64,000 nucleotides of DNA from Reticulitermes speratus (lineage: Eukaryota; Arthropoda; Insecta; Blattodea; Rhinotermitidae). Below the pieces are notes generated by a model, which worked only from the letters and a program-made list of their open reading frames with translations, was not told where the DNA came from and did not search any database. The DNA is taken from the NCBI GenBank assembly GCA_021186555.1, contig JAJKFL010000013.1:12827243-12891242 (forward strand), in the 5' to 3' direction. Made by a program: the position numbers and the translations under genes. Below, one piece after another: positions 47,086 to 59,475 of the stretch (within the stretch, counting starts at the first letter, position 1; each line of letters begins with the position of its first letter).

Positions 47086-48512
47086 GTGTGCTTCGGTTTT
47101 TACTTAGTCAGCAGTTTGGCTTTAAAATTATTAGTAACTTTATCGAGAATAGTGGTATTTATTTCACATTTGTAATATACCATCGCAACAACAAGGGAAT
47201 ATCGGCTGTAAAACTAATTGTAAATGCCGCGACAGCAGAGAAATGTTGCATATGGTGTGCCCCCGCCTGACCCGTAGCCAGATCATGAACACAGTGGGTG
47301 CAGCGGCTTCCAGTGCGGGTGTGTATATGTACATAGTTTATACAGGTATATAATGCTCCCTTATACATAATATATATATATATTATGTATGCATAAGCGT
47401 AAAAAGCGCCTTTATTAGGATTACAAAATCAACACTTTAATTACGCAATGCGCTCTGTAACTCTGCACAAATCATCTTGCATATACATTCCTTTTGAGAA
47501 TTAGCGAGCTAACATATCGCAATAGTACGCTTCGTGGGTGATGTCATGCGGCACCAGCTTTCCAAACCGTAGGCCAAGGTACCAGACACAGGTCGTAACA
47601 CGTAGAAGAGTCACAATGTTAGTGGAAGCTTCTGGACCATTGCAGACGAAAGTGTTCCGAGAAGTGGAATGCACTATAGCACTCTAACCAACGCATCAGG
47701 GCTTTTGGTATAGTACCCTAACTGGAATGATACTGCATTCTTTAAGTGTGAACTTATTACATATCTATTGTTCACTGCTTGCGCTCTCTGCCAGTCGCAC
47801 CTGTGCTGCTTTTTTGGGGATCGGCTTTGTGATACTGTCTTCACGGACCTCACTTCTGATCAGCATGTTCGTATTTGATATTTGCCAAATTTCTAATGGG
47901 GGCAGCCAGATTTGTAGTGGGTGCATTGCAGCAAATTGCACCCCCCTTCTCGGCTGCGGGCCTGGCTCCCGCCTCCTGTTATGTTCAAGTGATCGGACTT
48001 CATTCCTATGAACGCCAGTTGGCAGTCCTGACTGATTGTGCTACGTTCATTACATGCTGACCTCCATAACCTTGCTGTGTCAGGATGTTCATATCAGAAA
48101 CGTTGCGCATCAGTCTGTCCAGACGTCCTGCGTGCTGATGTAGCACCGGTGTTAAAGTAACAACGGCATAGATCCATCTTAGAATTACTCGTGACCCTGA
48201 GGTGGGCGATAAACCTGTTACGGGCAGTCCAAAGTTTCGCTTAGTGTCCCGAAAAGATGACGGCGACGGTTGCAGTCTGGGACTAGAGGTGCATTATGGG
48301 CTACGGGAATGTAACTTCCTGTCAGTGGAGGCCAAGTACATTTTCGAATATACAGTTGAATAACACGTCGAACTGTACAGTTCAAATGAGTTTGTGTACC
48401 CACCCACTCATCTAAGGAGTATTAGACGTCGAATCGAAAAGTAACCTACCGTTATTTTTAAAAAAAACCAACCAATGCATATTCAATGTCACTATTTATT
48501 TTAGTTAACACT
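47086..48512. other. Non-coding, nothing clear
   Basis: Includes a short AT palindrome at about 47366-47393. No gene recognised. Confidence 0.4.
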
Positions 48513-48558
48513 ACCCCTACATATGTTTCGCTCCTTACTGGACCATCATCAGGGGGTC
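48513..48558 (-). ncRNA. Type I hammerhead ribozyme, solo copy
   Basis: Minus strand: GACCCC, core CTGATGA, T, stem II GGTCC/GGAGC with one mismatch over an AGTAA loop, GAAAC, ATAT loop, GTA, then GGGGT pairing back as a 5-bp helix I. Core is canonical. Predicted cleavage between 48518 and 48517. The flanks resemble the 9058 array unit. Confidence 0.72.
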
Positions 48559-48833
48559 TTTCTATCAAACTACACTTTTATACATCCATAAGTTCATGTG
48601 TTATCATTTGCAGTCAAGTCACTTTTGGGTTTTGTTATGTTATGTAACCTTTAGGAAAAGGTTATGTTTAAATTGTAAAAACTGAGACAATGTATAAAAT
48701 CTTAAAAAGTTAAGGAGTTAAAAAGTTAAAAGTTTTTTGGTCTATATGTACGTTCTTATATATAACATCACTATCGTATTAACTACGCACTTTATTAACT
48801 TGATGATACGTAGAGTCGAGTCGTGGTACTTAC

Positions 48834-48838
<5 letters not shown>
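48559..48838. other. Flank of solo hammerhead element
   Basis: Sequence upstream of the ribozyme on its own strand, with weak similarity to the array unit (ATGGATG...AAAAGTG..TGTAG.TTG). No coding content. Confidence 0.4.
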
Positions 48839-48868
<30 letters not shown>

Positions 48869-49229
48869 CATGGCTCAACAGCCCTATATGGGCCTGGGCC
48901 TCCTCTTTCCGAGGTTACGTGGTCTGCGCATTTGTGGCAGTTCGGAGACCAGCCGACTGGCCGCGCTGTTCAACTCAATCCTGATGTGACCGCCAGAGCC
49001 ATCTGACAGGCAGTTAGGAGACTTGGGTGAGAAATGGCAGTTGAATTTTGCTTACGATGCATTTCTATTCATGCCCGTAAGGTTCTTTTACATGCCGTAA
49101 ATCTACGACATGGGACCGACGGCCGAAGGAAGTGGTGCTCCGGATTTTTATCACCTTAAAAATCCCGATCGAACCCGCGAACCTTGGGTCCAGTGGCGAG
49201 CACGCTAACCACTAGTCCACCGAGGTCGA
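48839..49229 (-). repeat. tRNA-derived SINE with 12-bp target duplication and (TAA)n tail
   Basis: Flanked by direct repeats TACTTACATATA at 48827-48838 and 49230-49241. On the minus strand it begins with a tRNA-like head, GGTGGACTAGTGGTTAGCG (A box) and GCGGGTTCGATCGGG (B box). The body ends CCATGG and an ATT-type tail (48840-48867 on +). The clear duplication shows retroposition by a LINE machinery. Confidence 0.9.
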
Positions 49230-49962
49230 TACTTACATATAGAAACAAAAAAACATAAAAGTTTATTCCACTGCACCTTTCTCCGATTTGTAGGGGTACT
49301 TGGTTCAGTTACTGGCAGGGGAAACCGGAATAATGTTTTGCGACATTCCTTAGACTTTTCAAGCAAGATCCAGGATAGTATCCTAAAAACTACAGGTTCA
49401 CTCGTTTTAAACTCTTTCCGACTTACCATCCTGATTGTACTCATGTCAAATTTCACGGCGTATAAAAATTTCAGTTGATACGGCGTCATTAAATGGAGTA
49501 CAGCTAGACATAAGAAGTAGGTACAGCCAATGGAAGAAAGCGGTACTTTACATGCACACAGGCTTTAGGCATAATTGAGAATGAAAATAAAGCTGTCCGT
49601 ATTTTGTCCTATCGGAAAGCCTATTCATTGCGCGGCACCTCAGATCTCCTATCGTGTCTGCGTAGCGGGCGTTTCGCGGAATCGATTTTTGTCTCAGTAG
49701 TGGTGAGGGGGAATTCTATCTGCTTTTATTCGTGGTTTTCCGTGATGTTTTACTGAAACAGTGTGTAAGCCTCCTAGAAACTTTAACCAGTGAGATAAAC
49801 CATGAAGTTACCCATGCATGTGCCGTATACAGCAACTGGAATCCGGGTCGGAAAAGCTCGCGGAGCCTCCGTACTTTTAGACTTCGAGATAAACAACAGC
49901 ATATTTCCGTAAATTTTATATTGCTCACACCTTGCATTGTCGATAATCAAACACACAATATT

Positions 49963-50092
49963 CAGTCCAACAAAATGCATTCCATTGTTTTCAGATATTC
50001 TATATTACAGTGTCTTGTTAATCAGTCCAACAAAATGCACGCCATTGTTTTCAGATATCCTATATTACAGTGTCTTGTTAATCAGTCCAACA
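49963..50092 (+). repeat. 60-bp tandem repeat
   Basis: CAGTCCAACA recurs at 49963, 50023 and 50083; the units between are about 95% alike. The third start runs directly into the palindrome at 50089-50118. Confidence 0.85.
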
Positions 50093-50118
50093 TGTTTCGA
50101 TCCATGAGGGATCGAAAC
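50089..50118. repeat. Palindrome made of two inverted hammerhead 3' halves
   Basis: CATGTTTCGATCC, a five-base ATGAG loop, GGATCGAAACATG. Each arm looks like stem II-GAAAC-helix III of a hammerhead, joined head to head. No CTGANGA core in either direction. Confidence 0.6.
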
Positions 50119-50183
50119 ATGTCGTCCAATATAATATGTTATTGGACGAAAATAATGGATGTTAAGTACATGTAAACCTTGGA

Positions 50184-50224
50184 TCCCCTGATGATGGCTT
50201 GGTAAGCTGAAACATATGTAGGGG
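50184..50224 (+). ncRNA. Type I hammerhead ribozyme, solo copy
   Basis: CCC, core CTGATGA at 50188-50194, T, stem II GGCTT/AAGCT over GGT, GAAAC, ATAT, GTA, GGGG. Helix I is CCC(T)/GGGG, four pairs including T-G. Predicted cleavage between 50220 and 50221. The following 110 bases match the array unit of 9058-9715, so it is the same element in the opposite orientation. Confidence 0.8.
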
Positions 50225-50336
50225 CATTAGACTATACATGTGAAAATATAGTACGTTTTTTGGATTTTTAATTTGCGATTTGTTATCAATGCACGGAGAA
50301 TATAATGTGAAAAATTGTAATATTATTTTAAGTTCT
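50225..50336 (+). repeat. Diverged unit of the ribozyme array family
   Basis: GTGAAAATATAGTACG and TAATTTGCGATTTGTTA match the minus strand of the 9058 array at the same distance from the ribozyme. The LINE 3' fragment begins at its end. Confidence 0.7.
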
Positions 50337-50920
50337 TTAAATATAAGTCAGTGTTAATCCCGGAGGATACAAAGATTAAGATATACAGAACTATAATTTT
50401 GTCTGTTGTTTTGTATGAGTGTGAAACTTGGTCTCTCACACTGAGGGAGGAACATAGGCTGAGGGTGTTCGAGAATAGGGTGCTCAGGAGGATATTTGGG
50501 CCTAAGAGGGGCGAGGTAACAGGGGACTGGAGAGGACTACATAATGAGGAACTTAATGATCTGTACTCATCGCCAAATATCATTCGGGTGATCAAATCAA
50601 GAAGAATGAGGTGGGTGGGACATGTAGCATGTATGGGGGAGGGGAGAGGTGCATACAGGATTTTGGTGGGGAGACCTGAGGGAAGGAGACCATTTGGAAG
50701 ACCCAGGCGTAGATGGGAGGATAATATTAAAATGGATCTTCAAGAAGTGGGATGGGAGGCATGGACTGGATTGATATGGCTCAGGATAGGGACAGGTTGC
50801 GGGCTGTTGTGAATGCGGTAATGAACCTTCGGGTTCCATAAAATGCGGGGAATTTCTTGACTAGTTGAGGACCTGTTAGCTTCTCAAGAAGGACTCTGCT
50901 CCATGGAGTTAGTTAGTTCG
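50337..50920 (+). mobile_element. LINE 3' end fragment, best preserved copy
   Basis: Open for 153 codons: TKIKIYRTIILSVVLYECET, then [51 protein letters not shown], the C-terminal region of a LINE protein downstream of the reverse transcriptase. It ends with CTCCATGGAGTTAGTTAGTT, a short microsatellite tail. 5' truncated. Fragments of the same end lie at 16438, 38196, 40292 and 46820. Confidence 0.85.
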
Positions 50921-51469
50921 TTATTTCCGGAGGCGTCATAAGAACGTAGGACCTTACGTAACAAACGGCACTATTAAAAATAACAATTATAATGATGATA
51001 ACAGGACTAGCGCTATCAGTAGACATTCATTCTTCAAAAGGTACATCTTATGTAACTCGAGACTTCGTCCTAGTTATCACAGAAACCCGCCATTGAATAT
51101 ATCCCATGCCAGTTTTTTTCCACGGAATACATATACATGCTCTTCCCATCTGCACCTGGGATTTCTAAGCGACTTACTTCGTTGCGTTTTATCACACACA
51201 AGAGACCCATATGAAACCGACTTGTATACTACTGTCTCATTTAGTATACATTGTATACATTTAAAAATAAACCTTCTGTATATATCTTATACATAACCCA
51301 TCTTTCCTTATATAAGCCTATATTGTGTTATTTACACATACCTATCTATAGGTCTAAAATAGATCTCTTTTAGCATTTAATTTTTCTTTACATTCCGTGT
51401 TAGGGAAATGTTTTTGAATCAGCGTTAGTAGATTCCAGGACATAGGAATTGGAGTTTGTGTGAGTTTAC

Positions 51470-51990
51470 AATATAGACGTAATTTATTGACAAATTTTTA
51501 GGCGCGTTCGCATAGTCGCGTAAAGCGCTTATTAACTTCGACATGTCCTTCTGTTCTGTCTGTCTGTCTGTCTGTCCGCATGTGTCAGCGCTGCTCCCAC
51601 TGTACAGATTTCCGTGGAATTTGATATTGGCGACTTTTGTGAAAATATGTTGAGAAACTCCAAGTTTTGTTAAAGTCGAACACTTTACGTGAAGGTCTAA
51701 GTACGTTTTGCTTTTGCCAGCGGTATGTATGCGCCATAAGATCATATTTGGGCAACACTCCGTATTTGTATATCGCTGACAGCGACATGTACCTCAACAA
51801 CACACACAGAAAGCAGTGCTGCTTTTCCATTGCAACATTGGTTACGCGAAGTCGCCACAATGTTACGTTACACTTACACTGCCTATCTTGTTTTGTTTGT
51901 TCTAGAACATACGTAGATCTGAGCTGGCCGTCACTAGGATTTGCGGGTTGTTTCGATGTGAACTTGGCCGGCACATATCAGCGCTAAATT
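51470..51990 (-). repeat. Dispersed repeat with conserved minus-strand pseudo-peptide, copy 2
   Basis: Minus-strand frames read SKLISALRDYANAPKN, CGQTDRQTE and FNKTWSFSTYFHKSRQYQ. A CTGT microsatellite is part of it (51560-51577). Confidence 0.6.
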
Positions 51991-53116
51991 CCTGGAGGAC
52001 TGTTAGGATATCATTATACTCAAGAGTGTTTTTTATGTTTTCCTCTTGTACTTCCATGTAAAGTGTCACGTTGTCTCACAAATTGAACGTTCTTGCACCT
52101 TATGTACTTTTGACAAATCGTTTTGTGTGTTTCACTCCATTCAAGAAAATTAGAACGGGAACTTCAAACAGTTAAAAAGCCCTTAGTATTCCATTCGATC
52201 AAGGTCGCTATAATAAACATTCCTTGATATCTCTCGATTCTAAAGAGCCTTTCATCTTTATCCGTAAAAGCCTACGTTTCGTAGCTGGAATGTTGGCTAT
52301 AACTACCAGTTTTATTCGGGACGTGTGAAGATTCAATCTCGGACAGAGGATAAAGTAGAGAATTCCCTCACTGACCTCGGGTGTTAACACTCTCGTAAAA
52401 CACTGCGATGGGTAGAAGCGAATGGCGAACCAAGAATTTATGGAAAATTGTAGGCGGTCTTAATACTCATCAAACCCTATGAGTAATTACGTCTAAAACC
52501 AACCAAACAAAATCAAAAGCACACTAGATACGTTTTGTAATAGACAGTGATACAAAATGCAATGAAATGGTGATCTGAAAGCTATAACCTGCTCACCGAT
52601 AGCGTTACGGCCCTGCCGCTAGCAAATAGGTATCGTTTCGTACCGAAGCCGCTGGCGATTTATTGTGCACACAGAGGGTCGCGGGTAACTGTATAATACC
52701 AAGCAGCACGGTTGGCAACACTTGATAAACGTGTAAAACCGCGGATAATGAAGTCCGCTGTTGCAAAAAAGCGGTTGTCGCGGTATTGCTTTATAGGGGT
52801 ACAGATATTTCGTAACTTTCTTCAATACCTTGAAATGAATGTCAGGTTTTTGCGTTTGAGACCGGCTGTGGCCAGTTCCTTCTCCATGTTCCTACGCTGT
52901 GTTACATTATAATATTTACTGCATCCAGCATTAAATAAGAAACACAACAAGTAACAAGCCTTTAAAGAGGTTAATTGTTACTACTGGTGACAACCATTTA
53001 ATACGCAAAGTAATAACAGGAGGCGTGTTTTCTAGAGAGTGCTAAGACCACGTTCATTAACCCTTCAAACACTAAGATTACCACGAATTATATATAAACC
53101 AGTTAATGCTGTGTAT
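51991..53116. other. Non-coding, nothing recognised
   Basis: CpG-normal sequence with no convincing gene or repeat. Confidence 0.4.
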
Positions 53117-53303
53117 CAGGGGTACCGAACTCGCGGCCCGCAGTCACGTAAGTTATATATATATATATATATATGTATATTAAAAATTTCACAGTAATTT
53201 AGGCTGTTCAGTATACCACTTATTCTGATTTGTATACGTGCATTCCGCAATCCAGCCCACAATAACGGCTGCGGCCCTTTGCAAGAAATCTTGGACACCC
53301 CTG
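53117..53303. mobile_element. Candidate hAT-type MITE
   Basis: Left end CAGGGGTACCGAAC and right end (inverted) CAGGGGTGTCCAAG share the CAGGGGT terminus typical of hAT elements; both ends continue into GGCCCGCAG/GGGCCGCAG. 187 bp with an internal (AT)n run. The flanks do not give a clear 8-bp duplication. Confidence 0.5.
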
Positions 53304-54371
53304 CCCTATAGGCAAGTAATCGCTGTTTGTTCTGAGATCCATACAACAAAACATCAATGCACTGTGTGGGCAGCATGTAGAATTTCGGAATATGAAACCT
53401 GGTGGTACAGACAGTAACCACTATGCTTTAAAGAGTTGATGCGTGGGCCTAGACGGGGGCATGTTTTAAATTTCTCTTGTCAAAACCTAACACGAAAAAT
53501 GTCTACTTGAATATTAGGTGCCCATAATTTTTAGTAAGTTTTGAAATGTAATTTTAAAGACCCTTATTTCAAATAAATTGTTATTTACCAGGTTACTGGG
53601 AGGCCTTCTCTTGAGTCTGAGATGTTAATACTATTTATGGCACGTTAGAAAACTGATCCTATTGCAAGTCACAAAACAGTACTACTTCTATAGATAATCC
53701 GTACTTTAAAATTATACATGCTTTATCATTCTTGCTAATATATAGCCCAGGAAATTATTTTTACTTATGATCAGTTTTCTGTAAATAGATCCACAGAAAT
53801 ATGTCACGTGACAGTTGAATACATAAACATATTGTCAATCCGGAAATTCCCTTTTTTCTAGTAATTAATGTTATATTTTATCCACTGTTTAATCCGTAAA
53901 AGCCTTCGAGGCTCACCTAATTTACGTTCACAGCCTTCAGTGGGAAAATATCCACCTGTTGATGAGCATCAGTGTACTGCCTTTATTTTCGCATTTTGGT
54001 AAATCTGAAAGCGTTCCGTGGCACGTCTCGATCATGCATGGCGTACAGAGTGAGGAACGCTAGTCAGAATTTGAATCCTTTACGTTTTAATGAAGTTAAT
54101 TTTTTAGTCTCTGTAGGCTTGTTTTATTGATAATTGACTTCCTATGAAAGGTACAGTCATTTTTCTCGAAACGAAGTATTAGCTTGTTCTGTAAGATAAT
54201 GTAGGCCTACACATACGGTCAACTGTTCATATGAGTGGCTTTAGTCGTATTATTTATTTAACTGTAATTAAAATTATTCTGTTGCTATATTAAAATATAC
54301 ATATGTCTTTTTTGTTTAAATGTTAAACAATAGTAACTTCTCTGATTTAATTTTGTGCTTCTGAACTAGTG
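53304..54371. other. Non-coding, nothing recognised
   Basis: No coding segment or repeat family identified. Confidence 0.4.
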
Positions 54372-54645
54372 TTAATTTTTTTTTCCATGGCTCGACAGCC
54401 CCTACTGGGCCATGGCCTCCTCATTGTCGAGGCTTCACGATCACACTCAGCTAGAAACACCACACTCAGTAGGACTCCTCCGGACGAGTGATCAGCCCGA
54501 CGCAGAGACCTCTACCTGACAACACACAATACGTACAAGAGACAGACATCCATGTGCCCGGTGTAATTCGAACCCGCAATCCCAGCAAGCGAGCGGTCGC
54601 AAACCCACGCCTTAGACCTCGCGGCCAGTGGGATCGGCGAACCAG
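54372..54645 (-). repeat. tRNA-derived SINE, second family, inverted copy
   Basis: Minus strand: CCCACTGGCCGCGAGGTCTA head, GCGGGTTCGAATTACACC B box, CAGGTAGAGGTCTCTGCG, GAGGAGTCCTACTGAGTGTG, CCATGGCCCAGTAGGGGCTG and an A run. Flanks AACTAGTGTTA and AACCAGTATTA may be a decayed target duplication. Confidence 0.8.
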
Positions 54646-57600
54646 TATTATAATAATTTTAAATAAAGGCCTACTTAGGGCCTTGGCGCAGGGATTTACG
54701 ACCTTGCCCAACGAAATTGAATTGCAGAATATTACAAACGTGTTGCGGTGTGTGTTTTTGGTCGGTGCTTACCGCCAACGTAGCAAGTCTATGCAGCACA
54801 CATGCGCGTGGACTTTGGTTTGGATTGGATCCTAACGTTGAGTGGGGTCGTGGTCTGTATGGACTCCCACCTTCATTCCCTGCAGTTTTGGGATGACGTC
54901 CGTCGCGACGCGACAAAGCAGCACTGTGCGAATCGTTTCACGCGTTGTCTTTCGTAGCGCCGCCTCACGTGGTTGTATTCAGGCCCTCCAATTGGTAGAG
55001 AGAGGCTTCCAAAAATTATGTACCGCCATATATTATGAAATTATAATTATGTAACATCACAACTGCTGCAGTGACTGGAATTTAGCTGCTTTTGTTAGAA
55101 ACTGCAAGATGATCTTTTAACAAATGTAAGCGGTGGTTGGTTGTGGTCTTGTCACGAAAAACGGTTTAAGTGGAATGAGTTTTAATTTTGTTTTGTTTCA
55201 TATAACTAGTTTGCCGTGACTATAGTGCGAGTATTGCAGAACAACAGAATAACAATCCCTTTCTTGTAAGACTTTTGACAACTTGTTAAAAGTGTTTATA
55301 TTCGTCCGCAGTTTTGTTTAGTTGCTTCAATAAAATTCAACAAGTGATTACGTTGAAATGATAATCGGCCTTCATTTTCAAGGACAAGGTCAGGTTAACA
55401 GTGGAATGATTTTATTCCCTCTTAAACTCAGTGTGTTAAGTTAATGGTAAGTCAGCTAAAATTTACTGTTTTTATTCATATCTTCCCGTCTTGACTTTTC
55501 TTATAAATTGCAGAAACGCTGTTGAGAAGATGATGCTGTTCATATATCCACGATTTTGAAATAACTTTTTAAATCGTTTAATGGTGCTGGATGTTGCACA
55601 TTTTATCCACTTCATGTAACAACGTTTCTGCTTTCAATTTAAAGAGAAAGGAGCTTGAAACTTTGATTGACATTTGACATTGAATTTGATTGCATGTTTA
55701 TTTTTTATTCTCCTGCACGCAGTACGAAGAATGTCCTGTGATCTTGGAAGAGAAGCTTGATATTTTACTGATATCACGTTTCAGATGCAGCCGAATCTAG
55801 AAGGCTGCTTTTGGCTGTTTTTCTGCCCGTCCTTGTCGCTCAGTAACGCAGTTTACTTTATGTATTTTGCCAGTGTTCATATTCTACCCATCGTTGCAAT
55901 GACAATGAACTTAATGACAGCTACTTCGTTAAGACAAATTAAAGGACTCTAAGGCATTCACTGAAAGTGATTTACGTGTTAGCAGTAAGTAGTTACTAAT
56001 GCTGAGCAGGTCTGCTCTCTGAGCAGTATGCTGGCCGACATGGTGTATTGCCCCTCTTATTCTTATGAAAACTGCAGATGATGTAAGAAAGCTATGATGG
56101 TCTTTTGCACTCTTTATTCCCCCAACCTTTTTTGTATCATGTGTGATATGATGCTTTTTCCCTGTTAAGAACACCTGAACCTCTATCAAGAATTTGTTAA
56201 CATTTAGGGTGGATACTTGTGCCGGGACCTGTCACGTACTACCCTCATCATCAGCGTGTTGGTGTTTCTGAAACACGCTTAGCAATAATGAAATCTTGTA
56301 GTATTCTATACGTCTGTTAACTTTTAAATGCCGGTGGTCAAAATGTAACTATTTTGCTAATTATTTAAGGCAGAAAGTTTGGTTTGTATACCATCGGGTT
56401 TACGAATAAAAATTCTGCCATCTGCCCACAGAATGTGTTTATGGTTTTTATGTGGTTCTCAATGAAAACAGCTGTTGTATTCCTGTACAGCATGAACTAG
56501 TTAGTTTTTGTGACCGGGACGGTAATATTTATTGTGCGGTACGAAGTGAATTTTAAATATAATTGGGTAATTTATTCCATGAAGGGTTTACTAGGGTCTG
56601 TTTTCCAACAGTTCGCTATGTTTGGGATTTATGTGAGCTAAATTCCCAAACTTATGAGAGTTTATTAAAATTACATTTGAAATTGCTTGAAGGAAATATG
56701 ACAGCATGATCCCTCATGCTTTGTTGCAGGCACCCACACCAACTACTGCCTAAAACAAAAGTGATGAAGTAATTAAGAGACTATGGCTTTAAAGTGACGC
56801 TTTCAAAAGCAACAGAGCTTTCTCAACTTGTGAGAGAAATAATAAGGCGTAGTGTCAGTCGCTCTTTATTGAACCGCTTACACATATGGAAGGTACGTCA
56901 CTGCTCCTTCTGCAGACCTATGTGTTCTTCGATGGTTCATTTGCAAAGCAATGTGTTTGTTTGGATAACTGTAAGTCGTTTAGAATTCCAAAATTGACGT
57001 ACGCAATAGTCTGGATATTAGGTTGGGATTTAAAATTTTAACTACGCTTTATGACCCAAATTATTGGAAGCACCAATTGCTGCAACCAGCTTCACCCTTT
57101 ACATTAACTCTAATTTTGCAGATTCTGAGTTACTGCTAACAATGTCAGTTTAATTACGACTCAAAGAATCACTTACAAGACCTCATTTTTAAAGTGCTTT
57201 CGAAATGTATGTCCAGCATCTAATTGAAAAATTTGCATCACTAATATAACAAACTCAATGTTTAGCAATCAGTGACACGAAGGTTAATTTACTCCAGTCT
57301 TAAATTTTAAATAGCCTCAAAATATAGGCATATATAGGAGGTATATAGCTATAATTTATCACAGCTGCCATGATGAATCATTTAGAACTGGAGACTTTTC
57401 TTTCCGTCCTTTTTTGTAGAGAATAAATAGTTCGTTCTTTACAATACTGCGTACCTTAGGCATATTTCTTTTTAAACCTCATTTTATTTTCATCATGAAA
57501 TGGTACCATGTGGGACATTTGTATGCGGAAGTTATTTAATGTGCCTTCTTGGGTCATTTTTAAATTGAGAATATTCGTTTTAATTTATACAGTTCGGTAT

Positions 57601-58370
57601 TTATACCGCTTAGAGGGATTAGTATTTATGCTGCAAATTGACGCTTTTAGACGTGTTAATGACAGCGAGACATGTCTATCTCTCTCTGTCTGATTTTTAT
57701 ATTGCACAGCGTCAAACACTCCGTGAATAGAACGGTTTGGGTAGGACAGAATTTTCTAGCCGATTTTTGCTGCACAGACACATTTAAGATGAAGTTAGGA
57801 GCAGCGTACTGGTGTAGGGCATTAAGTAATTTCGAAAAAATGCGCTGTCTTTACAATGCAAAGTGAACAATAATTAACTGTAATCAGTAGACTTTACCAT
57901 ATAGTGGGAAAAGTGAGAAAGATCTTCTGACGCAAACTAACACATCATTGATGAATCTTGAATCAAAAGGCAAACTCATGGACGAATTCTGATTGTCAGG
58001 ACACGGCTGTATCAAAATGAGTTAACTGGCAGGAAATTTTGGTGTTGTGGAAATAGGCCTTTAGCGTCTTTAATATAGACTTAAAACCGACAGAATTTTC
58101 TGATTTTTAACTGCAATACATCCAAATACAGAGGTCATGTAATGTCATTGTGAGGATAAATTGAGTGATGATTTGGGGGTAAATTAGGGAGAAAGCGACA
58201 GTGACATATTTAGAGATAATACCTCAGTGTTAACTTGGGGCAAATCCGAATTTCTCATTGTATCATTTTACGGAGCAAGTAAAAGAGCACTCAACTTCGG
58301 ATACCTTTAATTAGAATAAAAAGACCGACAAATGCGCTATTTAACTACTTTAATGTAGTGTCCTTGTATC
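54646..58370. other. Non-coding, nothing recognised
   Basis: 3.7 kb without convincing genes. CTGATGATGA on the minus strand near 56239 lacks the rest of a hammerhead. Confidence 0.4.
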
Positions 58371-58412
58371 ACCCTACACGTGTTTCGGACTCAAAGTCCA
58401 TCATCATGGGGT
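58371..58412 (-). ncRNA. Hammerhead ribozyme copy with core substitution
   Basis: Minus strand: CCCC, ATGATGA (C3 of the core is A), T, perfect stem II GGACT/AGTCC over TTG, GAAAC, ACGT, GTA, GGGTG. Stem II and the GAAA box are intact. Loss of C3 should abolish or strongly weaken cleavage. Confidence 0.65.
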
Positions 58413-58944
58413 CTCAGAATTAAAAGCCACTAAAACAAGTTCATATTGACACAAATGTACATCACTCGTATACCACTATTGTGGTAGAGTTATCTTGATA
58501 AAATTATAGAACATAGATATGTCTATATTGGTTAAAACTTTATTAAAATTGTAAGACGTGAATATGAAGTCCACTGGTATGGAACTACTGGCTTTCGTGG
58601 ATTTTGTATTCTTACGTAGTGTGGGTTTGTGATGCGGTGCTGTTTGTGCTATCTGTACGTTACGGAGTGTATGAGTGTAAATGCACGGTCATAACAGTGT
58701 GAAAAATTCGGATACCTTGTCTCAGTTCACATCGTGAAACATCTATATAATATGTGTGATTCGCTCTCTTGAACTTCAAACCATGAATGTAACGCCTTCT
58801 GTAATTTCAAACCATGAATATTACCAATAGTTACTTGCGTTTGCATAGCGCTATACTTGATCAATTCTATGACATACACCACACAACCAACTGTGTGGTA
58901 TGAAAACTGAAACAGCTCTTTTGTGGCTGCTGATTGAGGATGTA

Positions 58945-59475
58945 TTAGGCGCCTTAGCAAAATTGCGAAAAGTAACTATTAGCTTCATCACGTACGTCTG
59001 TACGCAAGGAACAACTCGGCTTCCACAGGACCGACTTCCATGAAATTTGGTATTTGAGTAGTTTTCGAAAATCTGTCGACAAAGTTAAAGTTTCATTAAA
59101 ATATGACAAAAAATACGCGCACTTTACATGAAGACCTATGTACATTTATAATAATATCTCACTGAATTCTTAGAGTGAGAAATGTTTCAGACAAAAGTTG
59201 TAGAGAAAACGAGAACACATTTTATGTTTAATAACTTTTTTTTCTTCAGAAAATCGTGCGGCTTATAAGATAATGTGGAAAAATATGGTAAATCCAGACA
59301 GGCCACAGGCGACAATAAAATACAGCGCATGCGCATTTCATGCTGGATAATTAAGGCTACAGACACACCCTCAGAATATGTATTATTTATTGCTTTTCCA
59401 CGGCAACAACGGTTACGCGAACGCTCCTCAATATTACGTTTGTATGTATATCGCCTCTGTTGTGTGATTTTCCTT
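58945..59475 (-). repeat. Dispersed repeat with conserved minus-strand pseudo-peptide, copy 3
   Basis: Minus-strand translation MYIGLHVKCAYFLSYFNETL and KYQISWKSVLWKP parallels the copies at 42150 and 51470. More diverged, interrupted by extra sequence at about 59145-59280. Confidence 0.55.

Noticed and set aside
47366-47393. AT-rich palindrome
   Set aside because: Low-complexity TA repeat; palindromy is expected by composition.
56225-56290. CTGATGATGA on the minus strand, hammerhead-like
   Set aside because: No stem II plus GAAA box follows; only the first core word is present.
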